NCBI GenBank assembly: GCA_963169325.1
Contig: CAUJEY010000264.1
Location: 1-61,861, forward strand
DNA: 61,861 nucleotides
Reading direction: 5' to 3'
DNA from: Bacteroidota bacterium
GTDB lineage: Bacteria; Bacteroidota; Bacteroidia; Chitinophagales; Saprospiraceae
In this document: one piece after another, positions 25,129 to 33,593 of the stretch
Position numbering within the stretch: position 1 is the stretch's first letter
Layout: every line of letters begins with the position of its first letter
Notes under the pieces: model-generated
The model's input: the letters and a program-made list of their open reading frames with translations, nothing else
The model's database searches: none
Told to the model about the DNA's origin: nothing
Position numbers and translations under genes: made by a program

Positions 25129-25974
25129 GTGTTTAAGGCAACCTTGTCAATCAAAACAGGCCGTCGCGTCCTGCAAGTCATCAAAACCGGCTCTTCCCGC
25201 CCCATGGTGGTGGAAGACACGTTGGGCGATCGCTACATGGTCAAAATGCGGGAAAGCCTGAGCAATCCTTACGCCAGTGTCTCGGATTTTATCTGCTGCA
25301 AACTCGGGCTTGCCCTCGGTTTGCCTGTTGTTGACCCGGTTTGGATGCTGCTCGAACCGGGTATCGATTGGAGAAACGTAGATGACGAAATGCAGGATAC
25401 GATCGCCAAAAGTTTCGGCTATAACATCGCCTATCCCTTCTTCGAAAACGCCGTGGATGTAAAACCGGCCGAAATAATGCCCGGCGAGCCGCCCTGGCTC
25501 GACCTGCTGATCTTCGACCTGCTGCTGTTGAACATTGACCGAACCCTGTACAACATCAACCTGATCCGGACCAAAGACGGGCATTTGTACTCTTTTGACT
25601 ATGAAACTTCTATGCTGGTGACCGGTTGCCTGCAAGGCAAAAGTTTTCACGAGCACCCGGGGGTGTTGCAACAGATCCGGCAGAGCCCACTGTACTTTCC
25701 GGACGTCGATCCGGAACGTTTGCTCGCAATGCAGGCGCAACTGGCGCAGATCGACATCGCCGCCTTACTCGCCTTATTCCCCCCGGCCTGGCTGCCGCAA
25801 TGGGCGGAGCAGGTCACGCTTTTGCAAGCCAGGCTGAGCCGCGACTGGCAGGATGAAACCCGCTATTTGCCATTGTTGGAACAATTGCCTGCCCTCACAG
25901 CAGAATCGGAGGAGGCGCGTAAAGCGCGAATGATGAAAAACAGAGAGGCCTTTGAAGCGCGGTTTAGGCGGTAG
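25129..25974 (+). CDS. HipA-like kinase-domain protein, standalone
   Basis: This 281-aa protein resembles HipA-type kinases lacking the N-terminal HipA subdomain. It has an ATP-lysine candidate K39 (DRYMVKMRE), the catalytic-loop pattern N135-x-D137-R138-x3-N142 (LLNIDRTLYNINLI), and a metal-binding aspartate D157 (YSFDYETSM). There is no adjacent HipB-like antitoxin. The start is a GTG at 25129; no ATG precedes residue 26. It lies divergent from the DinB-like gene with a 51-bp gap. Targets are unknown. It could be a protein kinase of the HipA_2 type rather than a toxin. Confidence 0.8.
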   Translation: MFKATLSIKTGRRVLQVIKTGSSRPMVVEDTLGDRYMVKMRESLSNPYASVSDFICCKLGLALGLPVVDPVWMLLEPGIDWRNVDDEMQDTIAKSFGYNIAYPFFENAVDVKPAEIMPGEPPWLDLLIFDLLLLNIDRTLYNINLIRTKDGHLYSFDYETSMLVTGCLQGKSFHEHPGVLQQIRQSPLYFPDVDPERLLAMQAQLAQIDIAALLALFPPAWLPQWAEQVTLLQARLSRDWQDETRYLPLLEQLPALTAESEEARKARMMKNREAFEARFRR

Positions 25975-25988
25975 CGGGTTCATATTAA

Positions 25989-26104
25989 CACTATATTTTC
26001 TATTTCAACACATAGGCACATAGAACACATAGTTTTTTGATTTTAAAAGTTTTAAAAACTATGTGTTCTATGTGCCTATGTGTTGAATAAGAAAATATAG
26101 CGTG
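25989..26104. repeat. CACATAGG palindromic element, copy B
   Basis: The arms TTCAACACATAGGCACATAG, AACACATAGTTTTT and AAAAACTATGTGTT, CTATGTGCCTATGTGTTGAA are perfectly complementary over about 33 bp. Outer arms (CACTATATTTTC and GAAAATATAGCG) extend the pairing. It sits between the convergent HipA-like and MFS genes. The outer arms differ from copy A, yet pairing is kept. Confidence 0.85.
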
Positions 26105-26105
26105 G

Positions 26106-27323
26106 TCAATACTCCACAAAATCCAGCTCCGTTCCATACGACTCCTTTACAAACCAGGCGGCGATCAGGGCTGCGCCAAACACGATCCCCCCCGTCACCC
26201 AGGCGCCGGTCACGTAATCCTGAAACACCCCGCGGGCAAACTGGAACAACAGGATAATCAGCGGCAACGAGCCCCGCACCATGTTCGGTATACTGATGGC
26301 CGCCGAGGCCCGCAGGTTGGTGCCGAATTGCTCCACGCCGAGGGTGAGGTATATCACATTGAAGCCGGCGCCAAAACCCATACCGAAACAGATCAGATAA
26401 AACGTGGTGGCGCTTCCGCCGTTTTGCAAAAAGAAAAGCCCGGTAAAAAATATTGTAATGCCGTAGAACAGGTACAGGGTTTTCTTCCGGCTTTGCAGGC
26501 GCTGGCTCAGCCAGCCCACGCAGAAATCGCCCAGGCCGACGCCTAAATACAACATCATGATCGCCTTGGCCGGATTGATGCCGGGGATGCCAAAGGCCTT
26601 TCCGAACTGGTCGGAAAACGTCACCAGCACGCCGATGATGTACCACACCGGCAAGCCGATCAGGATACACTTGAGGTAGCGCAGGAAACGTTCGCCGTTG
26701 TTGAAAAACATCCAGAAATTGCCGCGCTGCACGGCGGCGTGTTTCACCTGTTTGAACAGGCCGCTCTCCTGTACGCTCACCCGCATGACCAGCAGCAACA
26801 AACCCATGCCGCCGCCGATGTAGTAGCAGGTACGCCAGTCCCAAAATTGATTGGTGACAAAGGCGAATACCGCGCCCAGCACCCCAAAGCCGGCAATCAG
26901 ACCCGCTGCGATGCTTCTTTTTTCTTTAGGCAACATTTCGCTCACCAGGGTCAGGCCGGCACCCAACTCGCCGGCCAGACCGATGCCGGCGATGAAGCGG
27001 AGTACGGCGTATTGCGGCACGGTGGTCACCATGCCGTTGAGGATATTGGCGATGGAATACAGGAAAATGGAGCCGAACAGCACGCTGAGCCGGCCTTTTT
27101 TATCGCCCAGAATACCAAAAAGCACCCCGCCGATCAGCATGCCCACCATTTGAATGCTGATGAGCCATTCGCCCTGGCTGAGCACTTGTTCGGCGCTGAG
27201 GCCCAAATCCGTCAAACTTGGTTTGCGGACGATGGCAAACAACAGCAAATCGTACACATCCACGAAAAAACCCAGGGCACTGACGATGACGGCTAATTGA
27301 AAAAGGGAGTTTGGTTTGCTCAT
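26106..27323 (-). CDS. MFS transporter (sugar/metabolite:H+ symporter type)
   Basis: The frame extends upstream, but the ATG at 27323 (MSKPNSLFQLAVIVSALGFF) overlaps the stop of the preceding gene (ATGA) and gives 405 aa with about 11-12 TM helices. MFS signatures are present: loop 2-3 GILGDKKGRLSVLFGS (motif A, G-x3-D-x2-G-R) and ISIQMVGMLIGGVL. A second half-repeat has GDFCVGWLSQRLQSRKK. It resembles metabolite:proton symporters of the aromatic-acid/sugar type, but the substrate cannot be read. It is encoded behind a small membrane protein in a two-gene operon. Confidence 0.88.
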   Translation of the reverse strand: MSKPNSLFQLAVIVSALGFFVDVYDLLLFAIVRKPSLTDLGLSAEQVLSQGEWLISIQMVGMLIGGVLFGILGDKKGRLSVLFGSIFLYSIANILNGMVTTVPQYAVLRFIAGIGLAGELGAGLTLVSEMLPKEKRSIAAGLIAGFGVLGAVFAFVTNQFWDWRTCYYIGGGMGLLLLVMRVSVQESGLFKQVKHAAVQRGNFWMFFNNGERFLRYLKCILIGLPVWYIIGVLVTFSDQFGKAFGIPGINPAKAIMMLYLGVGLGDFCVGWLSQRLQSRKKTLYLFYGITIFFTGLFFLQNGGSATTFYLICFGMGFGAGFNVIYLTLGVEQFGTNLRASAAISIPNMVRGSLPLIILLFQFARGVFQDYVTGAWVTGGIVFGAALIAAWFVKESYGTELDFVEY

Positions 27324-27598
27324 GCCACGCCTTCCTGCTTTTCCGGGTTGCGGATTTTTTTCATCAGGTAACTCACCGCGAGCATGACGATCAACCCGAT
27401 GAGATAAGAGGCGATAAACATCAGCCACTCGTAGGTATCTTTCCCCACGGCCTCCCGTTTAGCCGTCAGGCCCCAGAGGTTGACAAGCCCTTTTTTGACA
27501 AAATACCGGGACACGAGGTTGGAAGCCGTGAGGCCGGCGAGGTAACCTACCGAGAGGTTGATAATTTCGTTGAGGAGGAATTGGGTGTGTTTGGACAT
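27320..27598 (-). CDS. Small two-TM membrane protein coupled to MFS transporter
   Basis: The 92-aa protein has an N-terminal amphipathic or membrane segment (IINLSVGYLAGLTASNLVSRYF) and a clear TM helix (LMFIASYLIGLIVMLAVSYLM) ending in KKIRNPEKQ. Its stop overlaps the MFS start by 4 bp, so it is translationally coupled and possibly an accessory of the transporter. No family is recognised. Confidence 0.7.
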   Translation of the reverse strand: MSKHTQFLLNEIINLSVGYLAGLTASNLVSRYFVKKGLVNLWGLTAKREAVGKDTYEWLMFIASYLIGLIVMLAVSYLMKKIRNPEKQEGVA

Positions 27599-27950
27599 GT
27601 AACCGGAATGATCAATTTATTATTGGAAAAATTTTCAATCAGCGGGAAAGTTAGATCATTCGTTCAATAATCAACGCTGAAATATTTATGATGAAATTGA
27701 CTCACCTCACCCGGTTATTCCAGTGGCTTAGGTGAGGTTTACTTTCAATAAGGATTCATTTATTAGATTTAAGAACCCGGACATATTTTTGATAAGTTCT
27801 GTGTAACGTCTGCGCTATACATCTGTGTAACATCTGTGCGAAGTACTCTAAGTCGGGTGCCTCGCGCGAAAAATTTCACGCAGATGTTACACAGATGTAT
27901 AGCGCAGACGTTACACAGAATCCGTTTTCAATTATTTCGTCCACACCCTT
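27599..27950. other. Intergenic stretch between MFS operon and fdsA
   Basis: No gene is seen in these 350 bp. They contain the upstream region of the minus-strand membrane-protein gene and, nearer fdsA, the large perfect hairpin listed separately. A+T-rich otherwise. Confidence 0.6.
27797..27920. repeat. Large hairpin of CTGTGTAACGTCTG words after fdsA
   Basis: Two arms of about 40 bp are exactly complementary: the left begins TTCTGTGTAACGTCTGCGC and the right ends GCGCAGACGTTACACAGAA. They break down only near the loop, where TGTGCG faces CACGCA. Each arm itself holds two related words (CTGTGTAACGTCTG and CTGTGTAACATCTG). It lies 30 bp past the fdsA stop and could terminate that transcript. 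Confidence 0.85.
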
Positions 27951-30680
27951 TTACACTATCTCCTTATACACCCCCTTACTCTTCCTAATCCTTACCGCCA
28001 CCACCTTATACTCCGGACACATTGCATCCACGTCGTGCTCCGACGAAGTCACGATATTCAGCATGATCTCCGGAAAGTGGAACGTCGTGCTCAGGATGCC
28101 CGGCCGTACTTCATCGGTCAGCCGGGCTTTCACGTCCACTTTGCCGCGCGGCGATTCGAGGCACACCATATCGCCGTCGGCGATAAAATGTTTGGCGGCA
28201 TCCTCGGGGTGAATGAGCAGCACGTCCTCCGTCAGAATTTGCACGTTGCGGGTACGGCGGGTCATGGCGCCGCAGTTGTAGTGTTCCAGTTCGCGGTTGG
28301 TGGTGAGGATGTAGGGATAGTCCTTTTTATGCTCTACCCGTTCCTGCGTTTCCCGGTAGTCGTCGTAAATGAACTTGCCCAGGCCGCGTTTGAAAGTCTC
28401 GGTGTGCAGCATGTCAGTGTCGGTACCGTCAGGTTTGACGGGCCATTGTTTGCCGTTGTCGCCGAGTTCGTTCCATTTTACGCCGGCGAAGAAGGGCACG
28501 ATTTGCGCAATTTCCTGCAAGAGGGTATCCGGGTCGTAATCCGCTTGGGCAAATCCCATCCGGTTCATGATATCTACCACGATTTGTCCGTCGGATTTGG
28601 TGCCTTCGAGGGGTTCCACCACTTTATTGACGCGCTGGATGCGGCGTTCGCCGTTGGTGAAGGTGCCGCTTTTTTCGAGGAAAGAGGCTCCGGGCAACAC
28701 CACGGTGGCGTATTTGCAGGTTTCGGTCAAAAACAATTCCTGTACCACCAGCAGGTCTAATTTTTCGAGTGCGGCTACCACTTTGTTCGTGTTCGGGTCG
28801 GTTTGCACCAGGTCTTCGCCCATCACCCACATCGCTTTAAGTTGGTCGTTCAACGAGGCCTCATACATCTGCGGGATTTTATAGCCGATATGCAGCGGCA
28901 ATTTAGCGCCGTAGAACAACTCATATTTCTGGTGAATTTCCGGAATGGTCACGTCCAGGTAGCCTGCGCCCTGATGAGGCTGGCAGCCCATGTCGGCGGC
29001 GCCCTGCACGTTGTTCTGGCCGCGCAGGGGATTCACGCCGGCACCGCGTTTGCCGATGTTGCCGGTGATCATGGCTAGGTCGGCGATCAGCATCACCGTC
29101 AGCGTGCCTTGCGAATGTTCCGTGACGCCCAGGCCGTGGAATTCCATGGCGGCTTCGGCTTTGGCATAGGTGATGGCGGCTTCGCGCACGAGGTTGCGAT
29201 CCACACCGCAGATGCGCTCCAGTTCTTCAATGTTCAGCGCCAGGATTTGCTGGCGGAAACCATCGTATCCTTCGGTGCGGCCGGCGATAAAGTTTTTGTC
29301 CTCCAATCCTTCTTTCAGGATGTAGTACAGCATCATTTGCAGCACTGGCACGTTCGTGCCCGGTCGCAGTTGGAGGTGGTAAGTCGCATATTTAGCCATC
29401 TCGGTGCGCCGCGGGTCGATCACGATCGACGGGATGCCCTTCATGGCTACTTGTTTGATTTTAGCGCCGGTGACGGGGTGCGCGTCGGTCGGGTTGGCGC
29501 CGATGACCAGCAGGCATTTGGTGTATTTCAGGTCTTCGATAGAGTTGGTGGCGGCGCCGGTGCCGAAGGTACGTTGCATGCCCAGGGCAGTAGGGGAGTG
29601 GCACACCCGGGCGCAGCTGTCTATATTGTTGGTGCCGATGACCGCACGGATGAATTTCTGCATCAGGTAGTTCTCCTCGTTGGTACAGCGCGCAGAGGAG
29701 ATGCCGGCGATATAGTCCGGGCCGTGTTCATTTTTGATTTTGGTCAGTTTTTCGGCGATAAAGTCGTAGGCTTCGTCCCAGGTGGCGGGTTCCAGTTTCC
29801 CATTGCGGCGGATAAGCGGGGTGCGGATCCGGTCGGGGTGGTCGTAAAAGGAGAACGCGAAACGCCCTTTCAGGCAGGTATGGCCCTGGTTCACTTCGGC
29901 GTCGTAGGGCGCCTGAATGGATTTCACTGCGCCGGCATTGGTGGATACCTCCAGGTTACAACCTACGCCGCAGTAGGTACACACGGTGCGCACCTTTTCC
30001 TCCACAGCGATGGATTTGGATTCGAAAATATCGGAAATAGCCGAGGTCGGGCAGGCCTGCGCACAGGCGCCGCAGCTCACGCAGTCGGACTCGAAGAATG
30101 TGGTATCCAGCCCTTTCACGATATGGCTATCGAACCCGCGCCCGGCCATACTGAGCACGAACTGGCCTTGTACCTCGTCGCAGGCGCGCACGCAGCGGCC
30201 GCAGTTGATACATTTACTCAGGTCGGAGGTCATGTACGGGTGGCTCAGGTCCTTTTGCCGGTCGAGGTGGTTTTTGCCCGCCGGGTAGCGCACCTTGCGG
30301 ATGCCGACCTGCGCGGCCACATCCTGGAGTTCGCAATTGCCGTTCACTTCGCAGGTGAGGCAGTCGAGCGGGTGGTCGGTGAGCACCAGTTCGATGATGT
30401 TTTTGCGCAGTTTCTGTACCCGCGCCGAGTCCGGAAAAATATAATAATTCTCCATCATCGGCGTATGGCAGGAGGCCATGGTCTTGACCGGCCCGTCGGG
30501 CGACATGGCTACGTCCACGCTGCATACCCGGCAGGCGCCATAAGGCTCTAAATTAGGCGCGTCGCAGAGCGTCGGGACGGCGCTTTGGCCCTGGTGCCGG
30601 CGGAGAAAGGACAGAATGGTTTCGCCGTCGCGGATGTCGTGGGGTTTGTTGTCGATGTAGGCAAATTTTCCGGTACCCAT
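27951..30680 (-). CDS. fdsA: NAD-dependent formate dehydrogenase, molybdopterin alpha subunit
   Basis: The 909-aa catalytic subunit oxidises formate to CO2. In order it has: an N-terminal [2Fe-2S] domain (C39, C50, C53, C71), a His/Cys3 cluster region (C107, C110, C116), two [4Fe-4S] sets (C157/160/163/167 and C200/203/206/210), a further [4Fe-4S] at the molybdopterin domain entrance (C234, C237, C241, C269), and the Mo/W-bis-MGD domain. The catalytic residue is a cysteine, C360 in CARVCHSPT, not selenocysteine. Layout matches FdsA/NuoG-like soluble formate dehydrogenases. Its diaphorase partner gene (34741-36390) lies upstream on the same strand but is separated by about 4 kb of A+T-rich genes. 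Confidence 0.93.
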   Translation of the reverse strand: MGTGKFAYIDNKPHDIRDGETILSFLRRHQGQSAVPTLCDAPNLEPYGACRVCSVDVAMSPDGPVKTMASCHTPMMENYYIFPDSARVQKLRKNIIELVLTDHPLDCLTCEVNGNCELQDVAAQVGIRKVRYPAGKNHLDRQKDLSHPYMTSDLSKCINCGRCVRACDEVQGQFVLSMAGRGFDSHIVKGLDTTFFESDCVSCGACAQACPTSAISDIFESKSIAVEEKVRTVCTYCGVGCNLEVSTNAGAVKSIQAPYDAEVNQGHTCLKGRFAFSFYDHPDRIRTPLIRRNGKLEPATWDEAYDFIAEKLTKIKNEHGPDYIAGISSARCTNEENYLMQKFIRAVIGTNNIDSCARVCHSPTALGMQRTFGTGAATNSIEDLKYTKCLLVIGANPTDAHPVTGAKIKQVAMKGIPSIVIDPRRTEMAKYATYHLQLRPGTNVPVLQMMLYYILKEGLEDKNFIAGRTEGYDGFRQQILALNIEELERICGVDRNLVREAAITYAKAEAAMEFHGLGVTEHSQGTLTVMLIADLAMITGNIGKRGAGVNPLRGQNNVQGAADMGCQPHQGAGYLDVTIPEIHQKYELFYGAKLPLHIGYKIPQMYEASLNDQLKAMWVMGEDLVQTDPNTNKVVAALEKLDLLVVQELFLTETCKYATVVLPGASFLEKSGTFTNGERRIQRVNKVVEPLEGTKSDGQIVVDIMNRMGFAQADYDPDTLLQEIAQIVPFFAGVKWNELGDNGKQWPVKPDGTDTDMLHTETFKRGLGKFIYDDYRETQERVEHKKDYPYILTTNRELEHYNCGAMTRRTRNVQILTEDVLLIHPEDAAKHFIADGDMVCLESPRGKVDVKARLTDEVRPGILSTTFHFPEIMLNIVTSSEHDVDAMCPEYKVVAVRIRKSKGVYKEIV

Positions 30681-30684
30681 GATA

Positions 30685-30725
30685 TCATTGAGTGATTGAG
30701 TGATTGAGTGATTGTGTGATGGAGC
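30685..30725. repeat. Tandem 8-mer (GAGTGATT) just upstream of fdsA
   Basis: About four copies of GAGTGATT, the last degenerate, fill the 55 bp between the methyltransferase stop and the fdsA start. The tract sits exactly at the right-hand edge of the A+T-rich cargo inserted in the formate dehydrogenase locus. Confidence 0.6.
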
Positions 30726-30735
30726 GATTTTTTTA

Positions 30736-31503
30736 TCACCTTTCTGCTATAACTAACATTTCAAAATCTTCTGTCGTTAATTTATCATTTCTCGAAAACT
30801 TTCCAAGTTTTGCTCCGAATATATCAATCTTATTAAAGCCGAGGGATTTTAATAACCAGGTAATTTCGCTGGGCACATAATATCTTTCGTTGCATTCAAG
30901 GGTCTTTTTGTTTCCTAAATCATCTTCAAATTCAGTTATATTATGATCTCGAAACGTCATTAAATTAAAGGTATTACTTCGATATGTCGCATTTCCTTCT
31001 TCTGATGTGGTTGCACAAAATTCTTCAACAGAATGATATAAAGGGAAAAGTCCATTTAGTGTTGTGAATATAAATTTTCCTTTCTCCTTAAGCGATTTTG
31101 AAACACAAGTCAGAATCTCAAAATTCATTTCATCCGTCTCCATCAATGGAAATCCACCCTCACAAAGCATTATGGCAAGATCAAATTCTTTTTGATATGG
31201 TAAATGTCTTGCATCCTGCTTTACAAAATTTATCTTGAGATTGTCCTTTTCCGCCTTTTCTCTTGCTCTTGCCAGTTGCGTATCGGATAAATCAATTCCG
31301 GTGACGGCGTATCCTCTTTTTGACAATTCAATGGAATGTCGTCCTGTTCCGCATCCAACATCCAATATTTTTAATGTTTTATCAAATTTGATCTCATTTT
31401 CAATAAAATCACATTCGCCAACAGTTCCCTGCGTAAAGCTCTCCTTATCGTATTTTTGAGCATAATTTTCAAACAGCGATTCGTACCATTGTTTTTTATT
31501 CAT
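30736..31503 (-). CDS. Class I SAM-dependent methyltransferase
   Basis: The 255-aa protein has the Rossmann methyltransferase motif I ILDVGCGTGRHSIELSKRGY (about 46-65), motif II VTGIDLSDTQLARAREKAE, post-I VKQDARHLPY, and a motif IV region FDLAIMLCEGGFPLMETD. The substrate is unknown; small-molecule methyltransferases look alike here. It is one of the A+T-rich genes separating the two formate dehydrogenase subunits. Confidence 0.85.
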   Translation of the reverse strand: MNKKQWYESLFENYAQKYDKESFTQGTVGECDFIENEIKFDKTLKILDVGCGTGRHSIELSKRGYAVTGIDLSDTQLARAREKAEKDNLKINFVKQDARHLPYQKEFDLAIMLCEGGFPLMETDEMNFEILTCVSKSLKEKGKFIFTTLNGLFPLYHSVEEFCATTSEEGNATYRSNTFNLMTFRDHNITEFEDDLGNKKTLECNERYYVPSEITWLLKSLGFNKIDIFGAKLGKFSRNDKLTTEDFEMLVIAER

Positions 31504-31548
31504 ATTATTTTTATCTCTTGCTCTTACAAGTCTGAAGATTTGAAAGAC

Positions 31549-32226
31549 CTATTCTTTCCTGTCATAAAAATACTCTACTGAATTCTGGGTATCTTTGATG
31601 TAAATTATTCCCTGATTCTTGGTGTATTTAATTTCCAATTTTGGAGCGATTCCACTATTATCCATTTCATAAACGGCGTAAAATGTTTTCCCTCCAACTG
31701 TAAGGCTATCCAAATAATTAACCTGGGGATTGTTACCGCTGATATAGTAAAAGAGCTCATCTCCACTGCCAAATGAATTTGAAAATAGTTCGCCAAGAGA
31801 TACAACTAAAGTTTCATACGCATCCCGATTTTGAAGTATTGGATATTCAACGAGGTTGATGAAAATTGGTGCAGCCAATACCGCACTATTGGACAATGAA
31901 ACCCACAAAAACTGTGAAGTCCCTATTACCGTCTGGTTTTGAAAAGTATCAACTTCACAGGGCAATGGAACCTGATATGAAGCAATTGTGTCCTTTGTTG
32001 CTACTTCAAAGGCTACATCTGCACCTAACATATTTTTGAATATTATTCTGTTGGCATCAGAATAATGATTTATGTAATTTTTGGCAGAATCACTTAGGAG
32101 ATAGGTCTCCCCCTCCCTTGGAATCTCACATGGATTCGTATCTTTCTTGCAGGCTTCAATAAGAAGCACTGCCACTCCGATAGCGACCATGGTTGAATAT
32201 TTTATGCTCCAAGAAATACGGTTCAT
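31549..32226 (-). CDS. Hypothetical lipoprotein
   Basis: Starting at the ATG at 32226 (MNRISWSIKYSTMVAIGV) gives 225 aa with a lipoprotein signal ending LLIEACKKD, the lipid-modified cysteine being about residue 26. The mature part is beta-rich and reminiscent of small cell-surface lipoproteins of Bacteroidota, with a late YYISGNNPQVNYLDSLTVGG stretch. No family is recognised. A+T-rich, adjacent to another small exported protein. Confidence 0.65.
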   Translation of the reverse strand: MNRISWSIKYSTMVAIGVAVLLIEACKKDTNPCEIPREGETYLLSDSAKNYINHYSDANRIIFKNMLGADVAFEVATKDTIASYQVPLPCEVDTFQNQTVIGTSQFLWVSLSNSAVLAAPIFINLVEYPILQNRDAYETLVVSLGELFSNSFGSGDELFYYISGNNPQVNYLDSLTVGGKTFYAVYEMDNSGIAPKLEIKYTKNQGIIYIKDTQNSVEYFYDRKE

Positions 32227-32255
32227 TTTATTATTGTAGAGTGAAACTGCCATTT

Positions 32256-32687
32256 TTAATCGTTCTTCTCACGCAGATATTTAACTTTTTTCCAGAATTT
32301 ATCTATTTCTTTTGAACTCATTTTATTAAAAAAGGAATCGCCTCCATCTACCGGGGAATCTCCAAACTGCAATATATCATTAGGCAACTTCCAAATATAA
32401 TTATTGCCACCACCAATTTCTGAAAACACCCCAAAATGCGAATTGAATTTTAGCCTGAACATTGTTTGATATTCAATCTCTATATTACCATAATCTACCT
32501 TCACGTTGTTTTTAAAATGCTGATAGGTTTTATCTCCATTAATCACTAAAATTTCTTTATCGTTAGTAAATTTATTGCCATTCCAATAGCCAACTAAACT
32601 CGTTTGAAGCGTCTCACTTGATAGTTCTTGACCATTCAAAGCGAACTTAAAAAGAAAAATTATATATATTAATAGAATATTTTTCAT
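32256..32687 (-). CDS. Hypothetical exported protein, lipocalin-like
   Basis: This 143-aa protein has a signal peptide (NILLIYIIFLFKFALNGQ) and then SLVGYWNGNKFTNDKEILVI, GDKTYQHFKN and FRLKFNSHFGVF, the W-and-strand pattern typical of small lipocalin-like domains of Bacteroidota. No named function. It lies 29 bp upstream of the lipoprotein start on the same strand, so the two may form a pair. Confidence 0.6.
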   Translation of the reverse strand: MKNILLIYIIFLFKFALNGQELSSETLQTSLVGYWNGNKFTNDKEILVINGDKTYQHFKNNVKVDYGNIEIEYQTMFRLKFNSHFGVFSEIGGGNNYIWKLPNDILQFGDSPVDGGDSFFNKMSSKEIDKFWKKVKYLREKND

Positions 32688-32744
32688 GTTTTTTTGTTGC
32701 CATTATCTATTGTTTTATCACACCTTAGGTGCCTATGTTTCTTT

Positions 32745-32862
32745 GCTCTTCCAAGTCTTCAGACTTGGAAGATATATCCTGCGGACTTTGCCCGCGTTTT
32801 TGAGTTTATGTTCCGGATAAAGTCCGGAGAATATCTTTCCGAAGTCTGAAGACTTCAGAAAG
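32745..32862. repeat. Nested-palindrome element, copy 1
   Basis: A 118-bp element made of four palindromes: CTTCCAAGTCTTCAGACTTGGAAG (an outer stem of 12 bp per arm), GCGGACTTTGCCCGC, CCGGATAAAGTCCGG, and a last stem around AAGTCTGAAGACTT. The outer and inner palindromes also pair with each other as a larger inverted repeat. A direct-orientation copy about 90 percent identical lies at 33420-33537, and a partial right end at about 32868-32906. A 60-codon frame across it (32733-32915) is a by-product of the repeat. Confidence 0.85.
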
Positions 32863-32904
32863 CCGGGGATACTTTTTTGAAGTTTGAGGACTTCGGAAAG
32901 CGGG

Positions 32905-33354
32905 TTAGTTTTCAAATTGATACTCCAAAAACCTTTTTACTTCTTCCTTTTCAATATTTCCTACCAATGGATGATCTAAAACCTTCTTCATTTTATTAAT
33001 TAGTTCAATTTTAGTCTCTTCACGATTCACTCCATTTATAATACGATTTAACATCCATATTGTAAGTAATGTCGGCTTCCTATCTAGAGATTCAAATAGT
33101 GATTCTTCATATCCCCCTCTAAATTTTTCAATGAAATGAACAATTGGCCCCGGAGAACCCCAATCCACGCTCGGGAATTTTTCTGCCATTTTAAATAAAG
33201 GGTTAATTGCTATGGAAGCATTTGAATTAGATGACAATTCATCAGTCAAGTCGTACATAAACTTCACATTATCATTTTTTAGGTCTTCCTCATTGAAAGG
33301 AATAAAATTTTCAATTATTTCAATTAACTCGTCAATTTCCCTATTCATTTCCAA
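32905..33354 (-). CDS. Small acidic protein, possibly immunity-like
   Basis: The 149-aa cytoplasmic helical protein begins with an acidic helix (NREIDELIEIIENFIPFNEE) and has a central PSVDWGSPGPIVHFIEKFRGG followed by ESLDRKPTLLTIWMLNRIING. This GSPGP-HFIE / KPT..T.WMLNRI pattern resembles small proteins annotated as immunity proteins of polymorphic-toxin systems, but I cannot name the family with certainty. No toxin gene is visible beside it. It is bracketed by two directly repeated 118-bp palindromic elements. Confidence 0.6.
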   Translation of the reverse strand: MEMNREIDELIEIIENFIPFNEEDLKNDNVKFMYDLTDELSSNSNASIAINPLFKMAEKFPSVDWGSPGPIVHFIEKFRGGYEESLFESLDRKPTLLTIWMLNRIINGVNREETKIELINKMKKVLDHPLVGNIEKEEVKRFLEYQFEN

Positions 33355-33419
33355 TAATTGGCACGAACTATTATATTATTACAACTCAGGTACTGTCTTG
33401 TCATATCCCCTCTATCCTT

Positions 33420-33537
33420 GCTCTTCCAGTCTGAAGACTTGGAAGTTATATCCTGCGGACTTTGTCCGCGTTGTAGAGTTTATATTCCGGACAAAGTCCG
33501 GAGGATATCTTTCCGAAGTCTGAAGACTTCGGAAAGC
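33420..33537. repeat. Nested-palindrome element, copy 2
   Basis: Same element and same orientation as 32745-32862, with the internal palindromes GCGGACTTTGTCCGC and CCGGACAAAGTCCGG and the end stem CCGAAGTCTGAAGACTTCGG. Differences from copy 1 often improve pairing (for example GTCCGC here in place of GCCCGC in copy 1). Confidence 0.85.
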
Positions 33538-33593
33538 GGGTGCCTATAAATTTGCTACCTACACAACCACACACCAAACGTCCTCAAACACCG

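Noticed and set aside
26068-26844. 258-codon alternative minus-strand frame inside the MFS gene
   Set aside because: It is rich in R, H and G with no membrane helices, whereas the chosen frame has the MFS pattern and a coupled start.
29109-30551. 480-codon plus-strand frame opposite fdsA
   Set aside because: It is a shadow of the formate dehydrogenase gene, whose cysteine ligands and catalytic C360 are unmistakable.
32733-32915. 60-codon minus-strand frame
   Set aside because: It is encoded by the nested-palindrome repeat; the second repeat copy gives similar peptides on the other strand.
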